From positions 1 to 6,922 of the forward strand of contig MVQZ01000235.1 of the NCBI GenBank assembly GCA_002067565.1: a stretch of 6,922 nt of DNA, in the 5' to 3' direction. Of this stretch, positions 1 to 6,892 are shown in pieces. The notes below the pieces were generated by a model that worked only from the letters and a program-made list of their open reading frames with translations, was not told the DNA's origin and did no database searches. Within the stretch, counting starts at the first letter, position 1. Each line of letters opens with the position of its first letter. The position numbers and the translations under genes were made by a program. The stretch comes from Methanobacterium sp. PtaU1.Bin242 (GTDB lineage: Archaea > Methanobacteriota > Methanobacteria > Methanobacteriales > Methanobacteriaceae).

Positions 1-144
1 AAGCGTAGACTTACCAGAACCAGAAGGCCCCATAATAGAAATAAACTCCCCCTTCTTAACCACCAAATCAATACCGTTCAAAGCCTTAATCTTACCATTA
101 TCATAACTCTTTTTAAGATCCTTAATCTCGATGATATTTTCTTC
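1..144. repeat. Duplicated ATPase 5' segment, copy 1 (partner 1216-1359)
   Basis: By eye, bases 1-144 match 1216-1359 with only two mismatches, near 76-79 (cgttca against catttaa context). The repeat is in direct orientation with an offset of 1215 bases. It covers the start of the ABC domain through Walker A in both genes, and the identity reaches the window edge, so the full repeat is probably longer. Beyond 144 a GAA codon is missing relative to copy 2, then similarity fades into the linker. Near identity at silent sites points to recent duplication or gene conversion between the two ATPase genes. Confidence 0.9.
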
Positions 145-426
145 ATCTATGACATCGGATTTTTCTTTAATGTCACTATCACCTTCAATAACACCATCAT
201 TGACCTTCTTGTCAATGTTATCCTCCTCAACGACATCATCTCTGACATTATCATCAATGTCATCCTTAACAACATCTTCAATATTCTCTTCAATAGGATT
301 GTCCTCTTCTAAAGTCTCCAGATAATTCAATTTACCCCCACACTGACATTCTCCAAACTCTTCGGGGGATTCATCTTCCTGAAGTTCATAATAACCTGAA
401 CAATTTTCACAGATCAAATAACCCAT
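1..426 (-). CDS. Zinc-ribbon/acidic-linker ABC transporter ATPase, 3' part cut off by window edge
   Basis: I translated this by hand: 142 codons stay open from ATG at 426 to base 1, so only the N-terminal part is present. Residues 1-36 form a small zinc ribbon with Cys6-x2-Cys9 and Cys27-x-Cys29. From memory, this leader (MGYLICENC, then CQCGGKL) recurs on Methanobacterium membrane-associated proteins. Residues 37-96 are a strongly acidic linker rich in Asp, Glu, Ile and Val, built of degenerate 14-residue repeats. From residue 97 an ABC nucleotide-binding domain begins, reaching Walker A GPSGSGKST at 133-141, where the window stops. The domain matches the complete ATPase at 640-1368 almost base for base. 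The rest should carry Q-loop, signature and Walker B, probably energising a MacB/LolCDE-like permease encoded further on. The start is supported by the zinc ribbon and a TATA-like box about 35 bases upstream; the Shine-Dalgarno is weak (GTGG). The fusion layout is odd for this ATPase class, which normally starts directly at the ABC domain. Confidence 0.85.
   Translation of the reverse strand, partial: MGYLICENCSGYYELQEDESPEEFGECQCGGKLNYLETLEEDNPIEENIEDVVKDDIDDNVRDDVVEEDNIDKKVNDGVIEGDSDIKEKSDVIDEENIIEIKDLKKSYDNGKIKALNGIDLVVKKGEFISIMGPSGSGKSTL
139..300 (-). repeat. Degenerate 42-base (14-residue) repeats encoding the acidic linker
   Basis: The linker of the zinc-ribbon ATPase can be laid out as four units in frame: NPIEENIEDVVK (300-265, two residues shorter), DDIDDNVRDDVVEE (264-223), DNIDKKVNDGVIEG (222-181) and DSDIKEKSDVIDEE (180-139). 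Units 2 and 3 fit best, with Asp at positions 1 and 9, an aliphatic residue at 3 and 7, and two aliphatic residues at 11-12 (VV, VI, VI-like). The first and last units fit more loosely. The pattern suggests expansion by slippage or duplication of a 42-base unit. It would give an acidic tether, or possibly a short amphipathic segment, between the zinc ribbon and the ATPase. Confidence 0.5.
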
Positions 427-456
427 AAAAACCACTAATTTAAACCAATAGTAATT

Positions 457-468
457 AAATTATATTAA
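457..468 (-). promoter_or_regulatory. TATA-like box for the zinc-ribbon ATPase gene
   Basis: On the minus strand this reads TTAATATAATTT, a good archaeal TATA-type element, 30 to 42 bases before the ATG at 426. A transcription start about 25 bases downstream would leave a leader of roughly 12 bases. The same 12-mer occurs in front of the winged-helix regulator gene (3369-3380), which supports it as a real promoter word in this genome. The flanking DNA is very AT-rich, so chance matches are possible. Confidence 0.45.
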
Positions 469-608
469 TTTAATATTAGTTTAGACCACAATCCTAAATA
501 TTTATTTATTTTTAATTAAGATCATTCGCTTTTATTAATGTCATATGAATATTTTTTAATGTTAGAAAAAATGAAATTAGAAAAAGATTTTAATTCATTA
601 CTGCTATT

Positions 609-628
609 TGATAAAAAAATAATTATCT
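609..628 (-). terminator. Possible U-rich archaeal terminator after the ABC ATPase
   Basis: About 20 bases past the ATPase stop codon, the minus strand has a run of seven T (613-619) within an AT-rich tract. Archaeal termination often needs only a U-rich stretch. No convincing GC-rich hairpin precedes it. The 213-base gap to the next gene and the TATA-like box at 457-468 fit a transcription unit ending here. Confidence 0.35.
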
Positions 629-639
629 CGGAGAATAAA

Positions 640-1368
640 CTAAGCTTTTTGTTTAAATTTCTTTAAAATTACTGATAGGTCTGATTCGTCTTTTTTCTGT
701 TCGTTTATCTTCCCATCCAGCACATTTAAAATCCGATCAGCCATCTGAGCCACATAAGGCTCATGAGTAACCATCACCAACGTAACCTGTTCCTTGGTGT
801 GAAGATCCTTAAGCAATTTCAATATGATATCACCTGTTTTAGAATCTAAAGCACCAGTCGGCTCATCCGCCAGAATAATCGAAGGCTTATTCACCAAAGC
901 CCTTGCAATAGCCACCCTCTGCCTCTCACCGCCAGAAAGCTTAGTCGGATTCTGATCAACCCTATCAGCCAAACCAACAGCACCCAAAAGCTCCAAAGCC
1001 CTCCTCCTCATCTCCTTACTGGAAAGACTGGTCTCAAACATGGGAATCTCCACATTCTCCAAAACATTCAGATTAGGTATCAAATTATGCATCTGAAAAA
1101 CAAAACCAATCTCCTTGGAACGAAACTTACTCAAATCCCTACTCTCCATCAAATCAATACCAGCCACACCAATAGAACCCTCATCAGCCCTATCCAAAGC
1201 CCCAATCATATTCAAAAGCGTAGACTTACCAGAACCAGAAGGCCCCATAATAGAAATAAACTCCCCCTTCTTAACCACCAAATCAATACCATTTAAAGCC
1301 TTAATCTTACCATTATCATAACTCTTTTTAAGATCCTTAATCTCGATGATATTTTCTTCTTCATTCAT
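640..1368 (-). CDS. ABC transporter ATP-binding protein, MacB/LolD type
   Basis: A complete 242-residue ATPase of normal size for the MacB/LolD/FtsE class, which drives membrane permeases of the FtsX fold from the cytoplasmic side. Walker A GPSGSGKST is at 42-50, the Q-loop glutamine at 92, the signature LSGGERQRVAIARAL at 144-158, Walker B ending ILADEPTGALD at 165-175, and the H-loop histidine at 202 (VTHEP). All catalytic elements are present. The last 25 residues are a lysine-rich tail. The ATG overlaps the permease stop by 8 bases (ATGAATGA), which means one operon with likely translational coupling; a GAGG lies about 10-13 bases upstream. Its first 150 bases are almost identical to the fused ATPase at the left edge. 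The coding strand is strongly G over C in the middle (about 76 G to 18 C in 1081-1320 by hand count), unlike iorA. The substrate cannot be told from sequence. Confidence 0.95.
   Translation of the reverse strand: MNEEENIIEIKDLKKSYDNGKIKALNGIDLVVKKGEFISIMGPSGSGKSTLLNMIGALDRADEGSIGVAGIDLMESRDLSKFRSKEIGFVFQMHNLIPNLNVLENVEIPMFETSLSSKEMRRRALELLGAVGLADRVDQNPTKLSGGERQRVAIARALVNKPSIILADEPTGALDSKTGDIILKLLKDLHTKEQVTLVMVTHEPYVAQMADRILNVLDGKINEQKKDESDLSVILKKFKQKA
1216..1359. repeat. Duplicated ATPase 5' segment, copy 2 (partner 1-144)
   Basis: This is the partner of the repeat at the left edge and lies within the 5' part of the complete ATPase gene. It encodes residues 4-51, from just after the start codon to Walker A. 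Since copy 1 runs off the window, whether identity continues into 1215 and below cannot be seen. Confidence 0.9.
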
Positions 1369-2533
1369 AACGCAACGCCTCAGTTGGTGCTAGTTTAGAT
1401 GCTCGATAGGCAGGGTATAAACCACCAATTACACCTACCAGTAGAGCAACTCCAAATGCTCTTAATAATGTATCCAGCGAAAGTACAGGTTTGATAACAG
1501 ATCCTGTTGAGGAGAGAAGATTTAATATAATTTCAACCCCTACCACACCTAGGATGATGCCAATCACAGCAGCTACCAGGGTCAATACTATTGATTCACC
1601 AAGTATCATGGCCAGTATTCTGCTGCTTTTCCATCCTACAGCTTTTAGAACTCCGATTTCACGAGTTCTCTCAAATACAGACATAATCATGGTGTTTATA
1701 ACGCCTATACCACCAATAATAATGGCCAGTAGTGATATTGCCCATGAAGCTGTGTTTATAACACCTAAACTCTGATTTATTCTATTGGCCTGATCTGCAG
1801 CTGTAGTTGCTGATAGATCATTGGGATATGTATTCTGGATTGTCTGGCTCACTTGGGTTACATTAGCATTGTCATTGACCTTAACCACTATAGTACTTAC
1901 TTTATTTTGGTTACTGGTTAAATTTTGAAGTTTAGATAGTGATATAAATGCCCCCATATCTTGGATGAAGCTTCCAGTTTCATATGTCCCTGTTATTTTG
2001 AAATCCGTTCCGAAAAGATTTATACTATCCCCTACTGTCTTATTAAGATTTTGAGCAAGTGATTTGCCCAATATGATTTCATTTAAACCTTCATTTGAGA
2101 AACTCGTACCATTTACACTATCAATTCCTACCAGACTTAATTTGGTGCTGTCGATACCGCTGACTGAAAATCCCATCGGACCAAAATTAGAAGAACTGGA
2201 ACTAGTAGTTGTAACACTTGTGACATTAGCAGTGGCTCTTAAAATTCCTGCAGTATCCTTAACTCCACTGATATTTTTTATGTCTATTGCTACACTTTCA
2301 TCTATGGTCCCGCCACTGGATCCAAAAGTGTTGGAGCCTATCTTAGCAACTGAAATTTCAGCTGCTCCTGCCTTAAGGGTACTCTGAGTGGAGGCTTGAA
2401 GCCCGCCAGTCACCATTCCCAGAGCTACAATGGTTGCTATTCCAATGGCAATTCCAACTATTGCCAGGGATGCTCTGGTTCTGTTTCTAAATGGATTTTT
2501 AATTATCAAAGATAAAAATGACATAACATTCAT
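1361..2533 (-). CDS. ABC transporter permease, MacB/FtsX family
   Basis: A 390-residue integral membrane protein with the MacB/LolC layout. A first membrane helix lies at about 21-43, following a short basic cytoplasmic segment (KNPFRNRTR). Then comes a large extracytoplasmic domain at about 46-262, with a Ser/Thr run near 104-114. Three more helices lie at about 263-285, 306-337 and 357-376. The stretch ERTREIGVLKAVGWK (about 288-302) is the conserved FtsX-family cytoplasmic loop that contacts the ATPase, and the end GLYPAYRASKLAPTEALRYE-like tail is typical of the family. Bacterial relatives export macrolides or peptides or extract lipoproteins by mechanotransmission. Archaeal members are mostly uncharacterised, and no MacA-like adaptor is visible here. 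The ATG at 2533 has no clear Shine-Dalgarno; an ATG nine bases downstream is an alternative. The gene is coupled to the ATPase downstream. Confidence 0.93.
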   Translation of the reverse strand: MNVMSFLSLIIKNPFRNRTRASLAIVGIAIGIATIVALGMVTGGLQASTQSTLKAGAAEISVAKIGSNTFGSSGGTIDESVAIDIKNISGVKDTAGILRATANVTSVTTTSSSSSNFGPMGFSVSGIDSTKLSLVGIDSVNGTSFSNEGLNEIILGKSLAQNLNKTVGDSINLFGTDFKITGTYETGSFIQDMGAFISLSKLQNLTSNQNKVSTIVVKVNDNANVTQVSQTIQNTYPNDLSATTAADQANRINQSLGVINTASWAISLLAIIIGGIGVINTMIMSVFERTREIGVLKAVGWKSSRILAMILGESIVLTLVAAVIGIILGVVGVEIILNLLSSTGSVIKPVLSLDTLLRAFGVALLVGVIGGLYPAYRASKLAPTEALRYE

Positions 2534-2559
2534 TATGTAAATAGCTTGATTAAATAATT

Positions 2560-2580
2560 ATGCACAATTCATGCACAAAT
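2560..2580. promoter_or_regulatory. Direct repeat ATGCACAA, 11-base spacing, before the permease gene
   Basis: Two copies of ATGCACAA (2560-2567 and 2571-2578) lie one helical turn apart, 27 to 47 bases upstream of the permease start in the 94-base gap after the membrane-protein gene. Phased short direct repeats at this place could be an operator. The nearest TATA-like words on the minus strand are TTTTATAG near 2613-2620 and ATAATTAT just downstream of the repeats, so whether the repeats sit upstream or downstream of the transcription start is open. Confidence 0.35.
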
Positions 2581-2627
2581 TATTTACAAATCAATTAATC
2601 GTATTTATTACACTATAAAACCCTCAA

Positions 2628-2981
2628 TCACTTTCTGGTTATTTTAATGAGAATTGATAAAGCAATTAACTGAATCAAATTAACAAAAAACAGTGGTTTG
2701 ACAGGCTCATGGAATTCTGAAACAAGGACTCCTGGAGGAGGAGAAGGGGGTAGAATAACTTGTAAGCCTAAAAATAAAGTAATAAAAACATTCTGGATGA
2801 GTATCAAAGTTGTGAAGTATAAAAGACCTATGGTAAATCCTGATTTTATCTGTTTATATGTTTTCCAGTAAGAATAGAGTAATCCCAACAGTAGACAGAC
2901 ATTAATCACTCCAAAAATTAAAGCCAGATAAATTAAATAGATTATTATCCAGTTCGTCCCTCCAAGCTCCACGATTACCAT
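2628..2981 (-). CDS. Small membrane protein paired with a winged-helix regulator
   Basis: A 117-residue, very hydrophobic protein with three likely membrane helices at about 11-35, 50-75 and 92-113. A short basic loop (YWKTYKQIKS, 38-47) follows the first helix, and a proline-rich outer loop (PPSPPPG, 78-84) follows the second. The pattern YWKxYKxIKSxFTIGLL, then LIQN and an ending LIKITRK, resembles small archaeal membrane proteins that I recall next to winged-helix regulators, similar in style to the haloarchaeal DUF7521 group; that family link is from memory. The ATG has a good Shine-Dalgarno (GAGG, 8 bases away). It follows the regulator gene by 45 bases on the same strand, so the two are probably cotranscribed. 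No enzymatic motif is visible. A role as membrane sensor or partner of the regulator is inference. Confidence 0.8.
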   Translation of the reverse strand: MVIVELGGTNWIIIYLIYLALIFGVINVCLLLGLLYSYWKTYKQIKSGFTIGLLYFTTLILIQNVFITLFLGLQVILPPSPPPGVLVSEFHEPVKPLFFVNLIQLIALSILIKITRK

Positions 2982-3026
2982 ATTTTTTCCTCTATTGGGT
3001 TATAATTTAATTTATTTTTTAATAGA

Positions 3027-3314
3027 TTAATTTTTTTCACTTAATCCCTTCCAGATATCATGGAAAAGATCGTAATTCTGGTCCATTTCATCTGATAGAA
3101 AATATAATTCTCCGTATTTATGCTTTCCACTGGATGTGATCACATTATTTTCCTCTAAAACTTTAAGATGATGCCTCACAGTTTTATAATTAAGACTCAA
3201 CTTCTCAGCAAGTTGATGTGCATTATATGGCCTTTCATGCAATATCATAATAATTTTTGCCCTGTTAGGCCCCCCTGTTGATCCTGCGATCAGCCACCAC
3301 AGTAGCTTTTTCAT
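3027..3314 (-). CDS. Winged-helix (ArsR-like) transcriptional regulator
   Basis: A 95-residue DNA-binding protein. The N-terminus MKKLLWWLIAGSTGGPNRAK followed by ERPYNAHQLAEKLSLNYKTVRHHLKVLEENNVI is typical of a widespread archaeal winged-helix group. The helix-turn-helix spans about residues 32-53, with the recognition helix YKTVRHHLKVLEEN, and the wing (GKHKYGELYFLS) is at about 63-74. No metal-binding cysteines are present, so metal sensing of the ArsR kind is unlikely. I chose ATG at 3314 because GGAG sits six bases before it; an in-frame ATG at 3326 would add four residues (METY) but lacks a ribosome site. It heads a likely two-gene unit with the small membrane protein, and its own TATA-like box lies at 3369-3380. 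Its targets are unknown. The ABC genes downstream on the same strand, or autoregulation, are natural candidates. Confidence 0.9.
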   Translation of the reverse strand: MKKLLWWLIAGSTGGPNRAKIIMILHERPYNAHQLAEKLSLNYKTVRHHLKVLEENNVITSSGKHKYGELYFLSDEMDQNYDLFHDIWKGLSEKN

Positions 3315-3320
3315 GTAAGT

Positions 3321-3324
3321 CTCC
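3321..3324 (-). promoter_or_regulatory. Shine-Dalgarno GGAG that fixes the regulator start at 3314
   Basis: The minus strand reads GGAG, six bases, then ATG at 3314. The GGAG overlaps the upstream in-frame ATG at 3326, which therefore has no ribosome site at a useful distance. This favours the shorter protein beginning MKKLLWW, which is also how I recall relatives beginning. Confidence 0.65.
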
Positions 3325-3368
3325 ATGAGAATTTTGAAATTAAACTATACTGCAGACGAAATTAATTC

Positions 3369-3380
3369 AAATTATATTAA
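3369..3380 (-). promoter_or_regulatory. TATA-like box for the regulator/membrane-protein unit
   Basis: The minus strand reads TTAATATAATTT in the 93-base gap between iorB and the regulator gene, about 55 bases before the ATG at 3314. A start of transcription around 3345-3350 would give a leader of about 30-35 bases. The word is identical to that at 457-468. This suggests the regulator unit is transcribed apart from iorAB. Confidence 0.45.
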
Positions 3381-3407
3381 ATTATACTAATGTAAAAATA
3401 TTTTATA

Positions 3408-3998
3408 TTAAATAGAACAGACTCTAAAACCCTCATCAAATGCTTTTAAATTAATTTTTAACGATTTTTCTGGCAAATTATCTTTCATTGATTCTTTCAG
3501 GTATTTTTTATCAACTGGAAATCCGGGTACTGCCGCTGCCCCTCCCAACATCACCATGTTTAGGGATAAAATGTGCCCTGATTCTTTGGCAATCTGGATA
3601 GCATCCAGTGCAAATAATTTCCTAGATTTAGATTCCAGTTCCTCCAGGATCACTGAAATTTCAGGATAGGGATATTTGCTGGCGTTTATATTAAAAGGCA
3701 TTGTAGGAGAGGTATTGGTAACCACATAACTTTCCTCATTAATCTTACCAACAGCCCTCAGGGCTTCCAGTGGCTCAAATGCCAGAAGAATATTGGCTTT
3801 ACTTTCTGGAATGATGGGGCTTTGAGCCTGACCTATCTTAAGTTCGGTGGAAACCACACCACCTCGCTGGGCCATGCCATGTATTTCACTCATTACTACC
3901 TGTTTTCCCATTTTCATAGCTGCTTCGCCCATTATAATGGAAGTTTTTATGATTCCCTGTCCTCCGACACCAGAAATATAAATATTATACGGTTTCAT
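3408..3998 (-). CDS. iorB: Indolepyruvate:ferredoxin oxidoreductase, beta subunit
   Basis: A 196-residue subunit of normal length for IorB, belonging to the POR/KOR gamma-domain family. The hallmark GVGGQGI is at 10-16, followed by a segment containing EIHGMAQRGGVVSTELKIG, which is characteristic of IorB and related gamma subunits. It has no iron-sulfur cluster motif. With IorA it forms the enzyme that converts aryl-pyruvates (from Trp, Phe, Tyr) plus CoA into aryl-acetyl-CoA and CO2 with reduction of ferredoxin; in methanogens the reverse direction is thought to allow use of exogenous aryl acids. A strong Shine-Dalgarno AAGGAG (4008-4013) lies nine bases before the ATG. It is separated from iorA by 105 bases, long for a tight operon. 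A TATA-like TATTATAAATA around 4056-4066 could give it an internal promoter. No aryl-CoA ligase gene follows within the window. Confidence 0.95.
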   Translation of the reverse strand: MKPYNIYISGVGGQGIIKTSIIMGEAAMKMGKQVVMSEIHGMAQRGGVVSTELKIGQAQSPIIPESKANILLAFEPLEALRAVGKINEESYVVTNTSPTMPFNINASKYPYPEISVILEELESKSRKLFALDAIQIAKESGHILSLNMVMLGGAAAVPGFPVDKKYLKESMKDNLPEKSLKINLKAFDEGFRVCSI

Positions 3999-4103
3999 GA
4001 AATTAATCTCCTTAATGTATCTTCCGGGGGATAATATGTTTCATTAAATCAACTGCTATTTATAATATCATTCTAAACCACATGAAGTATTTACTACAAA
4101 AAT

Positions 4104-5960
<1,857 letters not shown>

Positions 5961-5966
5961 AAACAT

Positions 5967-5971
5967 CCCTT
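5967..5971 (-). promoter_or_regulatory. Shine-Dalgarno AAGGG favouring the iorA start at 5960
   Basis: The minus strand reads AAGGG, six bases, then ATG at 5960. The upstream ATG at 5966 follows this motif directly and would be too close. The ATG at 5954 is twelve bases away, less favourable. The difference among the three starts is only four residues. Confidence 0.5.
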
Positions 5972-6008
5972 TATAACAAAATTTTTAATATTTATTATTA
6001 TAAGTTGT

Positions 6009-6028
6009 AAACCCACTTTAATGGGTTT
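6009..6028. promoter_or_regulatory. Inverted repeat AAACCCA-N6-TGGGTTT upstream of iorA
   Basis: Two perfect 7-base arms are separated by CTTTAA, about 49-68 bases before the iorA start. If the transcript begins at the palindromic TATA box or at the TTAATATATC word further upstream, this lies in the iorA leader and could form a small RNA hairpin. Otherwise it could be a dimeric repressor site. It is among the few GC-containing stretches in an otherwise AT-rich spacer. Confidence 0.45.
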
Positions 6029-6120
6029 TAAACTAGTTGAACCAAGTTTTAGACTATTTAGACAAAATTTCATGAATCAGTAATACTACAGATATATTAA
6101 TTTACTTTTAAACTACACTT

Positions 6121-6136
6121 ACCTTTATATAAAGGT
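6121..6136. promoter_or_regulatory. Perfect 16-base palindrome containing a TATA box
   Basis: ACCTTTATATAAAGGT reads the same on both strands and contains TTTATATA in each direction. It lies about 160 bases from iorA and 150 bases from the metallopeptidase gene, near the middle of the spacer. It may act as a TATA element for iorA, for the plus-strand gene, or both, or be a dimeric regulator site that blocks TBP. Which use is real cannot be told from sequence. Confidence 0.45.
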
Positions 6137-6152
6137 TTTTTATATTAAGATT

Positions 6153-6167
6153 TTCATTTAAAATGAA
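6153..6167. promoter_or_regulatory. 15-base palindrome TTCATTT-A-AAATGAA
   Basis: Perfect 7-base arms flank a single central base. Its centre is about 31.5 bases, roughly three helical turns, from the centre of the TATA-containing palindrome. AT-rich palindromes arise by chance more easily here, so this is only a candidate regulator site. Confidence 0.3.
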
Positions 6168-6258
6168 TTTTTAAAAATGAGAATAAATAATAGGACACCC
6201 CGAAAACTGATTAAATCAAAATTTATTATTAATCATGTGATATATCGAGTGAAATAAC

Positions 6259-6266
6259 TTTATAAT
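6259..6266 (+). promoter_or_regulatory. TATA-like box close to the metallopeptidase start
   Basis: TTTATAAT is centred about 21 bases before the ATG at 6284, with GAAA a few bases upstream as a possible TFB recognition element. Archaeal transcription starts about 25 bases after the TATA centre, so a message from here would be leaderless or nearly so. That fits the lack of any Shine-Dalgarno before this ATG. Confidence 0.4.
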
Positions 6267-6283
6267 AAGATATTAATCCCATT

Positions 6284-6892
6284 ATGAAAATTAATCCTAT
6301 TACGCTAAAAAGTATTGAAAACATGAAAAATAAATATAAAATCAACGATCTGGAAGTGGAATATGAGACTATCCACCGTAATATTAAATATCCCCGGTTG
6401 GAGATCAAAACCGGTTATCTGTACCTTATTTTACCAAATGGATATGATAATCCAGAGCAACTAATTAAAAAACATGAATCATGGATATACAGAAAGGTCT
6501 CTCATATTATAAACTCCAAAAAACAGGCAGAAAACAGAAAATTAGACATGAAGCGTTCTGATGAGGAGCTTAAAGACTTAATATTATCATATGTAAAGAG
6601 TATATCCCAAGAACTTGATGTAAATGTTAATAAGGTTCGTTTTCAGAGGATGAAATCAAGATGGGGTAGCTGCAGCAGTAAGGGAAATCTAAACTTCAAC
6701 CGTTATCTGAAATACCTGCCCGCTCAACTGATAGAGTATATCGTTTTTCATGAAGTAGCTCATCTCTTGGAGATGGGGCATAATAAAAAGTTTTGGAGTA
6801 TAATATCAACAAGATTCCAGAATTATAAGAAAATGGAAGATGAATTACTGATTTATTGGCTTTCGGTTAAGGATCTGGAGGGTATTGAATAA
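6284..6892 (+). CDS. YgjP-like metallopeptidase domain protein (DUF45, M48-like)
   Basis: A 202-residue protein of the YgjP/DUF45 family of predicted zinc metallopeptidases. The zinc site is HEVAH at 156-160 with a third ligand His166 in the family motif HEVAHLLEMGHNKKFW. Upstream is the family signature RMKSRWGSCSSKGNLNFN at about 122-139. The N-terminal part (about 20-75) is the usual beta-rich region, with RNIKYPRLEI. No signal peptide or membrane helix is visible, so it should be cytoplasmic. Bacterial relatives sit by restriction or nucleotide-related genes, but the substrate is generally unknown. There is no Shine-Dalgarno before the ATG at 6284, and a TATA-like box only about 21 bases away suggests a leaderless message. 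Met14 (6323) is an alternative start. It is transcribed away from iorA; only 30 bases follow it, with no clear terminator. Confidence 0.92.
   Translation: MKINPITLKSIENMKNKYKINDLEVEYETIHRNIKYPRLEIKTGYLYLILPNGYDNPEQLIKKHESWIYRKVSHIINSKKQAENRKLDMKRSDEELKDLILSYVKSISQELDVNVNKVRFQRMKSRWGSCSSKGNLNFNRYLKYLPAQLIEYIVFHEVAHLLEMGHNKKFWSIISTRFQNYKKMEDELLIYWLSVKDLEGIE

Larger units (their letters stand above)
5961..6283. other. Divergent intergenic region between iorA and the metallopeptidase gene
   Basis: This 323-base spacer has no convincing coding sequence in either strand. It is very AT-rich and holds the promoters of two divergent genes. I see three inverted repeats in it (6009-6028, 6121-6136, 6153-6167) and several TATA-like words, including TTAATATATC on the minus strand near 6091-6100. 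For a pair of housekeeping-type genes this is a rather long regulatory space. Confidence 0.6.

Noticed and set aside
131..325. Plus-strand Ser/Thr/Leu-rich frame opposite the acidic linker
   Set aside because: It is the reverse complement of GAT/GAA-rich repeats, which produce serine- and leucine-rich shadow frames. The zinc-ribbon gene on the minus strand explains the sequence.
538..666. Plus-strand 42-codon frame MSYEYFLMLEKMKLEKDFNS... in the gap after the ABC ATPase
   Set aside because: It has no ribosome site, an AT-driven composition, and overlaps the end of the ATPase on the opposite strand. I recognise nothing in it.
1..1359. The 144-base direct repeat as ends of an insertion sequence or composite element
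   Set aside because: Both copies lie inside homologous coding sequence at the same codons. There is no transposase, terminal inverted repeat or target duplication; gene duplication explains it.
3395..3404. AAAATATTTT palindrome after iorB as an intrinsic terminator
   Set aside because: Its arms are only A and T with no loop, and such words are frequent in this AT-rich DNA. A T-run follows but is too short to claim a terminator.
6232..6241. ATCATGTGAT as an operator before the metallopeptidase gene
   Set aside because: The arms are only four bases and the centre is not symmetric; easily due to chance.
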